64,000 nucleotides of DNA from assembly GCF_900108855.1 (NCBI RefSeq), contig NZ_FNXY01000006.1, positions 1 through 64,000 of the forward strand. The letters run 5' to 3'. Shown piece after piece: positions 1-8,335 of the stretch. How positions within the stretch are numbered: the first letter of the stretch is position 1; every line of letters begins with the position of its first letter. The DNA is from Dyadobacter koreensis (GTDB taxonomy: Bacteria; Bacteroidota; Bacteroidia; Cytophagales; Spirosomataceae). A program made the translations under genes and the position numbers. The notes beneath the pieces were generated by a model. It did no database searches. It saw only the letters and a list, made by a program, of their open reading frames with translations, and was not told where the DNA came from.

Positions 1-36
1 CAGATGCTTCAGGACGTTATTAAAAAAAAATTGTGA
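1..36 (+). CDS. IS3-family transposase OrfA, C-terminal end only
   Basis: The frame starting at base 1 reads QMLQDVIKKKL and stops at TGA 34-36. This resembles the end of the leucine-zipper tail of IS3-family OrfA proteins. The main part of the gene, with its helix-turn-helix, is upstream of the window. OrfB follows in the -1 frame. Confidence 0.7.
   Translation, partial: QMLQDVIKKKL
22..30 (+). promoter_or_regulatory. A9 slippery site for programmed -1 frameshifting
   Basis: Nine consecutive A residues sit four bases before the orfA stop. Slipping back one base moves a ribosome from the OrfA frame into the OrfB frame, which is open from base 24. IS3 elements are known to make their OrfAB transposase this way. 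The sequence supports the geometry; the slippage itself is inferred. Confidence 0.65.
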
Positions 37-887
37 AGCCGCCGTATAAGAAGGAAATGGCCAATTGGCTTGTGTCCAACTATCGTGTTTCGATCCAGAG
101 GGCTTGCCGCTGTGTGAAGTTGGTTCGGGCGATGTATTACTATAAGCACCATCGCCGCGACGACACATTACTAACAATGCGAATGAAAGAAATCGCAAAT
201 ACCAGGGTTAGATACGGATTTCGCAGGATTTTTGTGCTGTTGAAAAGAGAAGGTTTCAGCGACAATCATAAACGAGTATACCGTATCTACAAAGCTTCTG
301 GGCTTAATTTAAGGACAAAAAGGCCACGCAGAAGCCGTAGTGCGGACCACCGTCTTGAACGTCTGGACACTCAAGCCATTAACAAGGTCTGGAGCATGGA
401 TTTTGTTCAGGATGCGCTTTTCAATGGAGAAAGATTCCGGGTCTTAACTGTAGTCGATAACTGCAGTAAAATTTGCCACGGTTTGCTGGCTGGAAAATCT
501 TTAAAAGGGATTGATGTTGTTAAGGAATTAAGCCGAATCTGCCTGGTTGAAGGGTGTTTTCCACAGCGAATTCAATGCGATAACGGTAGTGAATTTATTT
601 CGAAGGAAATGGACTTATGGGCGTATTCGAATGGCGTAACGCTCGACTTCTCAAGACCAGGAAAACCAACGGACAACCCATATGTTGAATCATTTAATGG
701 AAAGTTCAGGGATGAATGCCTTTCGGTTAATTGGTTCTTATCTTTGGACGACGTCAGAAGAAAAATCGAAGACTTTCGGTGGGAATATAACCATTTCAGA
801 CCGCACAGTACGCTTAACGATTTAACTCCAAAAGAATTTGTTAATTTACATCACGAAACACCCGAAACCCTACTTTCAACCGTCTGA
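33..887 (+). CDS. IS3-family transposase OrfB (DDE integrase core)
   Basis: This is the catalytic half of an IS3-family transposase, which cuts and joins the element ends. After an N-terminal HTH_21-like part (GFRRIFVLLKREGF, about residues 60-75) comes the rve integrase core. The DDE residues are visible: D in WSMDFV (about 122), D in QCDNGSEF (about 182) and E in VESFNGKFRDE (about 218), followed by the usual YNHFRPHSTLN motif near the C terminus. At 284 residues it has normal length and no internal stop, so it may be active. The GTG at 33 is only a formal start, since translation probably arrives by -1 frameshift from orfA. Confidence 0.92.
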   Translation: MKPPYKKEMANWLVSNYRVSIQRACRCVKLVRAMYYYKHHRRDDTLLTMRMKEIANTRVRYGFRRIFVLLKREGFSDNHKRVYRIYKASGLNLRTKRPRRSRSADHRLERLDTQAINKVWSMDFVQDALFNGERFRVLTVVDNCSKICHGLLAGKSLKGIDVVKELSRICLVEGCFPQRIQCDNGSEFISKEMDLWAYSNGVTLDFSRPGKPTDNPYVESFNGKFRDECLSVNWFLSLDDVRRKIEDFRWEYNHFRPHSTLNDLTPKEFVNLHHETPETLLSTV

Positions 888-949
888 AAACCAGGGAGGA
901 CCTCAAAAGTCCGAAATGACAACCTAAAAACTGTCTGAAAAAAGGGGCA

Positions 950-1278
950 CATACAAAAGCGTGTCAAAAATCTCGGTCGGGTATAATTGCCTTGTTCGGC
1001 TTACAGTAGAGTGCCATGGCAATTGTTCATCGATATCATATCCTAAAAAGTAAAGAATATCCATGCGCATTGAGCAATGCTCAATTAACCGACGGTCCGA
1101 AGTGATATTTTCAAGATACCCTGTCAGCATCAATTTAAAGAAGACAACTGGGTCGATGGACGGGTTACCCGTTTTGCCATATAGCTCGCGAGTGTCTTTG
1201 TATAAAAACTGTAAATCCAGCGTTTCGCCAAGTCTTCGATAGAAGTTCCCCTTAGAAACGCGTTCTGAAAGTTGAAAG
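950..1278 (-). pseudogene. IS1182-family transposase, N-terminal fragment
   Basis: On the minus strand this stretch reads FQLSERVSKGNFYRRLGETL, then DPVVFFKLMLTGYLENI and RLIEHCSMRMDILYFLGYDI, ending RTRQLYPTEIF. That order matches the N-terminal DUF772-type region of IS1182-family transposases common in Bacteroidota. The frame is broken on both sides. The IS3 element interrupts it at about 950, and upstream an in-frame TAG lies in a 25-base IS-end sequence at 1279-1303. It cannot make a working transposase. The missing C-terminal part may lie to the left of the window, beyond the IS3 copy. Confidence 0.8.
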
Positions 1279-1303
1279 CTGTCAAGCTATATCAGTATAA
1301 GAC
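1279..1303 (-). repeat. IS-end sequence, copy 1 of 3
   Basis: Read on the minus strand this is GTCTTATACTGATATAGCTT plus GACAG. It differs by one base from 29903-29927 and by several from 37363-37387, both on the plus strand. At those two loci the sequence sits just before an IS3-family orfA remnant, so it is probably the end of that element. Here it abuts the IS1182-type fragment, which suggests recombination between old IS copies. Confidence 0.6.
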
Positions 1304-1404
1304 AAAGAGTTTTTCCGAGTAATTTTTCCTTCCTTGCATTCCTGAAGTTACAAAATTTCAGCCTTATAGGGAAATTATTTGTCATCTAGTAACACACATA
1401 ATTA

Positions 1405-1800
1405 ATGGATTCTTTTCTTGAAAAATACTCCCCAAAAATCGAAAATGAGCCCGCATCATTACAAGATATTGCTCAACTCGAAGCAGAGTTGGGGATACGT
1501 CTTCCGTCTGATTTCTCCACTTTCTTGCGCAATGTCAATGGATTTGAAGGGTTTATCGGAAACTCATATGCCATTTTTGCACCCCTCCAAGCAATCTATC
1601 AAATGACGCTAGATTATTGCGCGGAATTATATCCATGGGCAGTCTTCATCGGATCAAATGGGGGTCTCGAAATGTTCATTATCGACACCCGTAGCTCTCC
1701 ATACCAGTTCGGACTATTGCCATTTATTGCCGATGACAGCGACTTTGTCGGTTTTGGTCAAAGCCTTGAACAGTTTTTAGAAATGCTAGCAAATCTGTAA
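1405..1800 (+). CDS. SMI1/KNR4 (SUKH) family protein, likely immunity protein
   Basis: The 131-residue protein fits the SUKH fold: an early helix (LQDIAQLEAELGIRLP, 19-34), then DFSTFLRNVNGFEG (36-49), a central WAVFIGSNGGLEMFI strand region, and a late FVGFGQSLEQFLEML helix. SUKH proteins are frequent cytosolic antidotes to polymorphic toxins, and an RHS toxin locus lies 3 kb away on the opposite strand. It stands alone between IS debris and a lipoprotein gene, so it may be an orphan antidote. Its target cannot be read from the sequence. Confidence 0.85.
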   Translation: MDSFLEKYSPKIENEPASLQDIAQLEAELGIRLPSDFSTFLRNVNGFEGFIGNSYAIFAPLQAIYQMTLDYCAELYPWAVFIGSNGGLEMFIIDTRSSPYQFGLLPFIADDSDFVGFGQSLEQFLEMLANL

Positions 1801-1960
1801 AAGGCAAGCTTTAATAATAGTTGTGCAACAGCCACGGTGGTCTTTTTAGACCAAAATATTGTCTCAAATAGAAGATTTGAAATGATTTAGAACTTATTTT
1901 TTATGAAAAAAATTTGAGGCATAGGATTGGTAAGCTTGTTTTTAGTCCAATTTTTACTAA

Positions 1961-2479
1961 TCATTGCTTTGTCAGTTCAAATGAATTTATAACTCCGTTT
2001 TTTTCAGAAGTTTCCCAAGCTAATTTACCATTGTATGATGCTTTTTGAACAGCGATATAACCTGGCTTAATATCAAATGAGGCTTGGATTGTATCTGTAC
2101 TTCCGTCTTCAAATTCAAGGTAGGTAGTCCAGTTGTCATTCGTGGTGCTTTCTGGGGTAGGGCTATTAATGAATATTTGCATATGATAATTGCTGTCAGC
2201 CGCAAATTTTTCTATAACATAGCCACTTGGAGCATACATCAGAGACTTGCTGTAAAGCTCTTTCTTTCCATTCAACAAATAATAAATCTTGAATTTTTTT
2301 AGAGAATTTGGATTGCTAACATTAAGCATATCAATCCCATTCTTATCTTTAATCATTATATTAAGACTTCCCGAAAAATAACCACCTAACTGTTGAATAT
2401 TCATCTCGTCCTCATTTTTGTCTGTACAGCTTACAATCCAAATAGCCAGAACTACTGCGTAAAGGAGTATATTTTTCAT
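1961..2479 (-). CDS. hypothetical lipoprotein, last gene of the C10 protease operon
   Basis: A 172-residue protein with a lipoprotein signal: a hydrophobic run (ILLYAVVLAIWIVSC) ending in a lipobox cysteine at residue 18. The rest is beta-rich and has no recognised family. It starts 12 bases after the C10 peptidase gene on the same strand, so the two are probably co-transcribed. By analogy with other C10 proteases that sit beside inhibitor genes, it could be an inhibitor or partner of the peptidase, but no motif supports that directly. Confidence 0.75.
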   Translation of the reverse strand: MKNILLYAVVLAIWIVSCTDKNEDEMNIQQLGGYFSGSLNIMIKDKNGIDMLNVSNPNSLKKFKIYYLLNGKKELYSKSLMYAPSGYVIEKFAADSNYHMQIFINSPTPESTTNDNWTTYLEFEDGSTDTIQASFDIKPGYIAVQKASYNGKLAWETSEKNGVINSFELTKQ

Positions 2480-2491
2480 AATATTTATCGG

Positions 2492-3694
2492 TTAAGGTCT
2501 AATAGATGATACCATTAATAAATTAGTGAAATATATCGATTCGCCCCAAGGATCAAATCCAGTAGAAATTGAATAAAATCCGTTAAAGTAGCCTTCAAAG
2601 CCCCAATTCATATATAGCATTGGGGTAAACATTGAACCACAGGGAAGGTATTGGTAAAAACCATCGCAAACCCAAGCATGTGCCCCAAAATTTACTCGTG
2701 TCCCCATAAGAAGCACTGGCCGTGCGAAATTTAATATTTCATTTTGGATAGTATTTACATTGTAAGAAGCATAATTGGCAGATGAGTAACCAAAGCCATT
2801 GATTAGACCAGGAGCAACATTAGTACTGCTAGCTGTTAGTGTTGCTGTACATTGATAACTCGTAGTGACGCTGTTGGCTGCATCTCTCATCAAACGAGCA
2901 GTTTCCGACTGTGTTGCTCCCATTGCTGACCAATTATAGGAATTAGGAAAATGGTGATAATTCATTATTTCTGCCATCGCGGTTGCAACACATCCGGTAC
3001 GTGCGCGTCCATTTGGTAAACCTGTACACCCGAAGGTTGACTCTAAAGGCATCTGGGAATTCCAGTTAGCTCCTTGTCCCCATGGGGCCGTAAATGGCCC
3101 TACATATATTTGAGAATCCTCACATGGGGGATCAACCGGTTCACTGGATGTTTTGGCACCAGCCGATTTTCGTGCTGTTTCGACCCATTTGTTAATGGCA
3201 TTAGTATTACTTAATCTTTCCCATTCTTTTACAATCCTGGAATCAGCAGCGGCATTGTCAAATCGTGCTTTTTTTATGGATTCACTGTAACTGCTTATCG
3301 TTTCTTTAATTCCATTTGGAAGCTCTTTACCAATTGGAAATTCATTGTTATCGGAAAATGCTAATATAGGGAGTGTCTTTTTTTCCGCCGAAACAATTAC
3401 AAATCCTCCTTCTTTGTAATTAATAACGTAGTACAATGCATTGCCTTGATCATCTTTAAATGGAGTTATATCCCTAATTGTTTTTTCTTTATCTCCAATT
3501 CGGGCATTTCTAGCACCATCCTTGTCAGATGCTACCGATGTAAATGCATTGAAATTTCTGGCTACGTTTAAAATTGTTTCGCTTTTGACGGCATCTACTT
3601 GTTTTGAATTGTTTAGTGAATCAACTTTTTCCGGTGACTGGCAAGTGATAAAAAACATGGCCAATGCCGGGAAAATCAAATAAATTTTCTTCAT
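2492..3694 (-). CDS. C10 family (streptopain-like) cysteine peptidase
   Basis: A 400-residue secreted or surface-anchored cysteine protease. A lipobox-like segment (FFITCQS) ends at Cys18. Residues about 35-140 form a Spi/pro-domain (YYVINYKEGGFVIVSAEKK), which in this family keeps the enzyme inactive until processed. The catalytic domain follows. The nucleophile is Cys235 in TGCVATAMAEIMNYHHFP, the histidine is His339 in NFGAHAWVCDGF, and the conserved Trp is in MNWGFEGYFNGFY (about 364). The domain order and spacing match the streptopain/interpain family, and no key residue is missing. It is the middle gene of three lipoprotein-type genes, with gaps of 12 and 28 bases. Confidence 0.93.
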   Translation of the reverse strand: MKKIYLIFPALAMFFITCQSPEKVDSLNNSKQVDAVKSETILNVARNFNAFTSVASDKDGARNARIGDKEKTIRDITPFKDDQGNALYYVINYKEGGFVIVSAEKKTLPILAFSDNNEFPIGKELPNGIKETISSYSESIKKARFDNAAADSRIVKEWERLSNTNAINKWVETARKSAGAKTSSEPVDPPCEDSQIYVGPFTAPWGQGANWNSQMPLESTFGCTGLPNGRARTGCVATAMAEIMNYHHFPNSYNWSAMGATQSETARLMRDAANSVTTSYQCTATLTASSTNVAPGLINGFGYSSANYASYNVNTIQNEILNFARPVLLMGTRVNFGAHAWVCDGFYQYLPCGSMFTPMLYMNWGFEGYFNGFYSISTGFDPWGESIYFTNLLMVSSIRP

Positions 3695-3722
3695 AATATA
3701 ATGTTATAAAAGTGGTAGCTAT

Positions 3723-4334
3723 TTATTTTCGTTCCTCAATATCATATACAAAATATTTACCAGCCTGGCTTCCCTGTACAGAACCGTTGACTCCTAAATT
3801 TTTGTTTATTGCTTTAAGTAAATTAGGCACCAAATACTGTTGTAAACCATTGGATAAACGGTAGTGCTTAATGTTATCCTGAGTATCTAAAACTGTTAGG
3901 ACGGTTTTTTCAGTTATTTCTGCAATGACTTTTGTTGTCTTATAGGTATTGTCTTCCGAATCGGCTTCGTAATCAATATAGATTTGATTTTTTGTTGATT
4001 GAATTGGTCCAACCGAAATGAAATCGGGCTGAGATCCGGGTGTTCGAATTTTGGTTTCTGAAAGAATTAAACTGCTACTGTCTATATAAGCGGTAGCATT
4101 ATAATCAGAAAATGATGCGGCTTTGTTCATTCCTATACTGTACACTTTTTTGTCTTTGGAATCAACTAAATCAAAAGAAAGAAAATCAATCGAGCCAGAA
4201 TAAATGTTTAACTGCAAATTTTGAACTTCAACCTGTAAGACTACTTTTAAATTTATATCCGGGTTATTCTTTTGGCAATTAAAAAACGTGAAAGATAAAA
4301 TTAATGCAAGTAGATAATTCCTATATTTTTTCAA
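3723..4334 (-). CDS. hypothetical lipoprotein, first gene of the C10 protease operon
   Basis: The 203-residue protein begins with a lipoprotein signal (LLALILSFTFFNC, lipobox Cys20). The mature part is beta-strand-like and contains no known motif. It lies 28 bases upstream of the C10 peptidase gene and appears to lead the operon. A partner or inhibitor role for the protease is possible from position alone. Confidence 0.72.
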   Translation of the reverse strand: MKKYRNYLLALILSFTFFNCQKNNPDINLKVVLQVEVQNLQLNIYSGSIDFLSFDLVDSKDKKVYSIGMNKAASFSDYNATAYIDSSSLILSETKIRTPGSQPDFISVGPIQSTKNQIYIDYEADSEDNTYKTTKVIAEITEKTVLTVLDTQDNIKHYRLSNGLQQYLVPNLLKAINKNLGVNGSVQGSQAGKYFVYDIEERK

Positions 4335-4629
4335 TTGTTGAGCTGTTTAAGAAAAATTGTATTTCGTTCAATGAATGCAGCACGCCTAATTCAATGAGGC
4401 TCTATTTCCATTTTATAGTCTTCCACTGCAATATGTTTGAGGAATTTAGAAACACCATTAAGCGCGCCGAAAACAATGCATTGAGGATAATTTTCATACC
4501 CTAGGAAGTTTAATCACAAATTCGAACTAAGAAGCGCCGGGTTTATCCGGCGGTTCTTAAACTCTAAAAAAGACTTAGCACAGGTATCCAATTGGTGATT
4601 AGGATTATTTTACCTTACCAATGGGAGGT
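4335..4629 (+). other. intergenic region upstream of the C10 operon
   Basis: No gene is recognised in these 295 bases. A small perfect hairpin, CGCCGG-GTTTAT-CCGGCG, lies at about 4536-4553 but has no T-run in either direction. The promoter of the C10 operon should lie in the left half; no clear TAnnTTTG box was found. Confidence 0.5.
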
Positions 4630-5022
4630 TCATATCGAAGATGCTAAAATCTCGTCATACTCTAATTCCATATTTGAGATGCGATCTTCAAGTTCCCATT
4701 CGTTTTTGCCAATTCTATAACCACCGGCAAGAATATAATATATTTTCGCGTTTGATTTAATCTCATAGATTTTTAATCCACTGCTAGAAGTATACTTGGA
4801 AAACTTTTTGGGTATGCGGTCTTTTATTTCATTTATCGAAATCCCTGACAACGACTTTGGAATATCTAAATATTCGACCGCTGAAAATTCAATATCGATA
4901 TTATAAGGAGCAGATTCGTGCCCATCGACATCTTTATATATCATTGGACTTCGTATTATCAGAAAACTATGACTGACTGTATATGCCCAAATCCTAAAAT
5001 CTCTATTTAATAGTTCTTTCAT
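4630..5022 (-). CDS. candidate immunity protein of the RHS toxin
   Basis: A 130-residue protein without signal peptide, beginning MKELLNRDFRIWAYTVSHSF and rich in charged and aromatic residues. I do not recognise the family. It begins three bases after the RHS gene stops and on the same strand, where the antidote of a polymorphic toxin normally sits. Its cytosolic character and size also fit an antidote. The RHS C-terminal region it would neutralise is itself unassigned, so both halves are predictions from arrangement. Confidence 0.6.
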   Translation of the reverse strand: MKELLNRDFRIWAYTVSHSFLIIRSPMIYKDVDGHESAPYNIDIEFSAVEYLDIPKSLSGISINEIKDRIPKKFSKYTSSSGLKIYEIKSNAKIYYILAGGYRIGKNEWELEDRISNMELEYDEILASSI

Positions 5023-5025
5023 ATG

Positions 5026-8000
5026 TCAAAAAGGTTTTGGTATTTCTTGATAACTTCCGTTTATGAATTTGTAAAACTTAGTTCTTTCTAATGCACCTGG
5101 TGTATTATAGATGGTGTGCAATTCCCAGTTCGTAATGTTATTAAACGTTACGTGACCGGTGGGGTCAAACTTGCTATATCGATAATGTGAAAAACCTGTT
5201 AAGTTAAAATGAAGCTCATTGCTGCCATTTTGTATAGCAGACAAAATTTTATCCTTTTGAAACCCAGAGGAAAAATCTCTATACGTTTGAAATCCTTTGG
5301 ATTCAGCAAATTTAAATAAATCCTTATCTAGGCCCAAAGCTATTTTTCCTGTTGTTTTGCCCGCTCCTGGGAACGAATCCAAAATTAGTGAAGCCATTCC
5401 AATTACTACCTGAGTATTATCTTTTTCAACGTGACCCTGGGCTATATCAGTGATAGCTCCAAAGAATGGAATATATCCGGCTTTTCTTTTTAGGTCTTCT
5501 CCATTTTTTACAAGGGAGTTAGTAATTGAATTGAAATTTTCTTGTCTCTTGGTATAAGTTGCGGCTTCCTCGGTAGACTCAGGACTTTTAAAAAATCCCA
5601 GATAATCAAGAATAATCTGAACCCAGGATTTTTGCGGATCCTTTGCTGCCATACCGTCAGGATCAATAAACCTAACCGGATTATCAAAACCGTAAACATA
5701 GGGGGAAAATCTTCTTGAAATTTCTGCTAGTGGATCTACAGCAGTCCATCTTCCGATTTCTGGCATATACATCCGGGCTCCATAGTCAAGAAAACCTGTT
5801 CCATCCTGTAACTCCTTCTCATTATATAGATAACGGTTTGTTGTATTTCTTGAGGCTTGGCTTGTAACAGGATTATCTTTATTGATTTCTAAACCAAACG
5901 GGTAAAAATCGGATTTCTGAATTATTTTTCCCGTTTCGTCAAATACTACACGAACATTACCAAGATGATCTTTTACGTAATATTCAAATTTCAAACTTCC
6001 ATTTCTATAAACTGCCTGCGCATCATTTAATCCTACCCGGTACAGACTATCAACAGCATTTACCCTTTTGTATTCAAACTGGTTGGCGTATTTCAGAGTC
6101 ATGGCTGCTCCTACATATTTATGTTTGTCTCCGGAAGCATCATAGTCATAAGCCAGTGTTTTACCATTGATCACAACTGTTCTAGGTAGGTTTAGGTAAT
6201 TATAAGTAATGACAGCACCTCTATTTCCGTCGGTGAGCATATTCCCGTTTGCGTCATAAGTATAACTATACGTGCCGTTTTTTACCCCAGTGTCATTCCC
6301 TGAGTTATCTGAAATTGAAAAAAGCTTATTTCCTGTACCGGTATATTGGTAAGTAAGGTTATCGACTGATGCTCCGGATCTGGTTAAGTTTGTAATATTC
6401 CCATTTTCATCGTATAAGATGTTACTTTCTTTATTTGGGTATGGAACATTCGCATAACTTATTCCTGTGGAACCTGATAATCGACTTGCTCCGTCATATT
6501 CAAAAGTTAAACCTGCGGTGAAGTCACTTTCATCTTTACTTTGCCATTGAACCTTACTTATACTTCCATTCGTATAATTTCCATCATCTTTTTTATATTC
6601 CATGCCAAATGCAAATATTGACTTGTCAGGAGAATTTGCAAGAGTTTTATAAACAGTCTTCCCATCAGTTACCCAGCCACGAATGTTGTTGGTATAATCG
6701 GTGCGATGTCGATATTTAGTATTATCGGTTGAATGGAACCATTTGCTTTGAATCTGGCCAAGTGTATTATAGCGCTGCGCAATTGTAAATGCTTCTTTTG
6801 AAGTCGAATTTAATCCATTGGTAACTTTTTCCTTTACTTCTAAAAGTCGATCTGCGTGATCGTAAGTATAAGTTGCAAGATGTGTATTTGTAACCGAAGC
6901 CGATAAAATCTGTTCTGTTTTTTGTTCCGCTACAACTCCGGCCAAATCATAAAGATATTTCATTGAAATCCTCTCTACCGCATTTGACCCGAGATCATAT
7001 AATTCACGGACACTTTGAATAGTGCGATACTCCGAGTCATAATAAACCACGTTTGTTAACCAATCTCCCATACTTCCGCTGCTTAGCAGAACTCTCGAAC
7101 GTCCGCCAGTCGAATACGTCTTTGGCGAGGTAACAGGAGTTGTTCCATAACCCGATGCTGTATTATAGCTCATACTGGAACCTTTTGAAAAGGCATAATC
7201 ATCATAGAAGGTAATTGTACGTAAATTATCAAGTGTAGCGTTTGTTGGAGCGGTTTTGTTTAACGTATATCCCTCAGTCGCGGCATTGTTTCTGATTTCG
7301 TGATGCTCAGTGCCAGTGTCTACTGATCCCGCGAGCGTAACTCTATCGCTGCTTAATTGAATTTCACCCGTTATAACGGGGCGGTTCAATGCATCATATT
7401 TTGTAAATCCCCAGAATCCACGTGCTGTTTGATTTGCATCGCGGGACATTACAGGACGGTCATATTTATCATATACAATTTCCGTTATACCTGAACCAGG
7501 AATTTTTTTAACAATAACCCTTCCCCTGGAATCATAATCATACTGAAACGCGTAGTTGGTAAGATTGGCATCAATCTGGTACTTAGGCTGAAGAACAACA
7601 CGTAGCCATCCGTTGTCATCGTAGACATAGTAGGTTGAGAGTGTCTGCGAAGGTGAAACAACAACCTGCTTACAAATCATTTGGCCCAGCATGTCTGTGT
7701 ATTGCCGTACCACTTTTCCATATTCATCCGTATTTTGCAAAACAGTGAGTTGTCCTGGCCCATAACTTCCGTTTGAAGTTAAGGAACTGGAAAAGTCATA
7801 ACGTTTTATGTTTTCATTTGTGGTATTCACTTTATATTCAAGTGAAGAATTAGCACTCTTGCCGCCGGGAGCCTTTTGACCGGTGAGACGACCAAGCGGT
7901 GTTGATTCGTAGAAAGTTTCACTAAATGGCCTGGTTAGATCGTCTGCTTTTAAAAGAGCGGAGTTTGTAGTGTACCAGATAGGAGCAGCTGTCGCGGCAT

Positions 8001-8310
8001 CCTGAAAGGCTCCGTTTGCGGATGCTACATAAGGCAAATATTGCTTTGCTTGCCTTCCGAGGGCGTCATACTCGACAGATTGTATAATATCAGACCCCGT
8101 TGGGCTTTGTTTTACGCCCAAAGTTTGGATAATACGGCCAAGTCCATCCATGTACTGTACCTGGATATTCACCTTATCTACTTGGTTGGCATTGGTTCCT
8201 GCTTGTTTATAAATCCGTGAAATAATATAATTCTGGCTATTAGTCTGCTGCCCATATACCGATTGCAACAAGGAAACTAAGACCAATATATAGGATGGGA
8301 TATGTTTCAT
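5026..8310 (-). CDS. RHS-repeat protein with C-terminal toxin region
   Basis: A 1094-residue secreted RHS/YD-repeat protein. I chose the start at 8310 because it gives a clean signal peptide (MKHIPSYILVLVSLLQSVYG); a longer frame reaches 8373 but overlaps the upstream gene. An N-terminal DUF6443-like part (VQYMDGLGRIIQTLG) is followed by YD repeats, then the conserved RHS core near residues 790-890 (DHLGNVRVVFDE, GFLDYGARMYMPEIGRW, NPVRFIDPDGM). The 207 residues after DPDGM differ in character. A glycine-rich hydrophobic stretch (GYIPFFGAITDIAQG) leads to a terminal domain with NELHFNLTGFSHYRYSKFDP and TNWELHTIYNTPG. This is the usual place of a toxin, but I cannot assign its activity. Confidence 0.88.
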   Translation of the reverse strand: MKHIPSYILVLVSLLQSVYGQQTNSQNYIISRIYKQAGTNANQVDKVNIQVQYMDGLGRIIQTLGVKQSPTGSDIIQSVEYDALGRQAKQYLPYVASANGAFQDAATAAPIWYTTNSALLKADDLTRPFSETFYESTPLGRLTGQKAPGGKSANSSLEYKVNTTNENIKRYDFSSSLTSNGSYGPGQLTVLQNTDEYGKVVRQYTDMLGQMICKQVVVSPSQTLSTYYVYDDNGWLRVVLQPKYQIDANLTNYAFQYDYDSRGRVIVKKIPGSGITEIVYDKYDRPVMSRDANQTARGFWGFTKYDALNRPVITGEIQLSSDRVTLAGSVDTGTEHHEIRNNAATEGYTLNKTAPTNATLDNLRTITFYDDYAFSKGSSMSYNTASGYGTTPVTSPKTYSTGGRSRVLLSSGSMGDWLTNVVYYDSEYRTIQSVRELYDLGSNAVERISMKYLYDLAGVVAEQKTEQILSASVTNTHLATYTYDHADRLLEVKEKVTNGLNSTSKEAFTIAQRYNTLGQIQSKWFHSTDNTKYRHRTDYTNNIRGWVTDGKTVYKTLANSPDKSIFAFGMEYKKDDGNYTNGSISKVQWQSKDESDFTAGLTFEYDGASRLSGSTGISYANVPYPNKESNILYDENGNITNLTRSGASVDNLTYQYTGTGNKLFSISDNSGNDTGVKNGTYSYTYDANGNMLTDGNRGAVITYNYLNLPRTVVINGKTLAYDYDASGDKHKYVGAAMTLKYANQFEYKRVNAVDSLYRVGLNDAQAVYRNGSLKFEYYVKDHLGNVRVVFDETGKIIQKSDFYPFGLEINKDNPVTSQASRNTTNRYLYNEKELQDGTGFLDYGARMYMPEIGRWTAVDPLAEISRRFSPYVYGFDNPVRFIDPDGMAAKDPQKSWVQIILDYLGFFKSPESTEEAATYTKRQENFNSITNSLVKNGEDLKRKAGYIPFFGAITDIAQGHVEKDNTQVVIGMASLILDSFPGAGKTTGKIALGLDKDLFKFAESKGFQTYRDFSSGFQKDKILSAIQNGSNELHFNLTGFSHYRYSKFDPTGHVTFNNITNWELHTIYNTPGALERTKFYKFINGSYQEIPKPF

Positions 8311-8335
8311 TTTGATAAAGAAAATGGTGAATAGA

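Larger units (their letters stand above)
1..949 (+). mobile_element. IS3-family insertion sequence, right part
   Basis: The left end lies outside the window. What is visible is the last codons of orfA, a run of A residues for frameshifting, the full orfB, and a right end reading GTCTGAAAAAAGGGGCA that finishes near 949. The reverse complement of that end starts TGCCCC, as IS3-family ends often do. The sequence beyond 949 is an unrelated IS1182-type transposase fragment on the other strand, so this element jumped into an older IS. The exact target duplication cannot be checked because the left junction is missing. Confidence 0.85.

Noticed and set aside
4304-4504. A 66-codon plus-strand frame.
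   Set aside because: It lies antisense across the lipoprotein start and intergenic DNA, with no family.
4536-4553. GC-rich hairpin CGCCGG-GTTTAT-CCGGCG as a terminator.
   Set aside because: No T-run on either strand.
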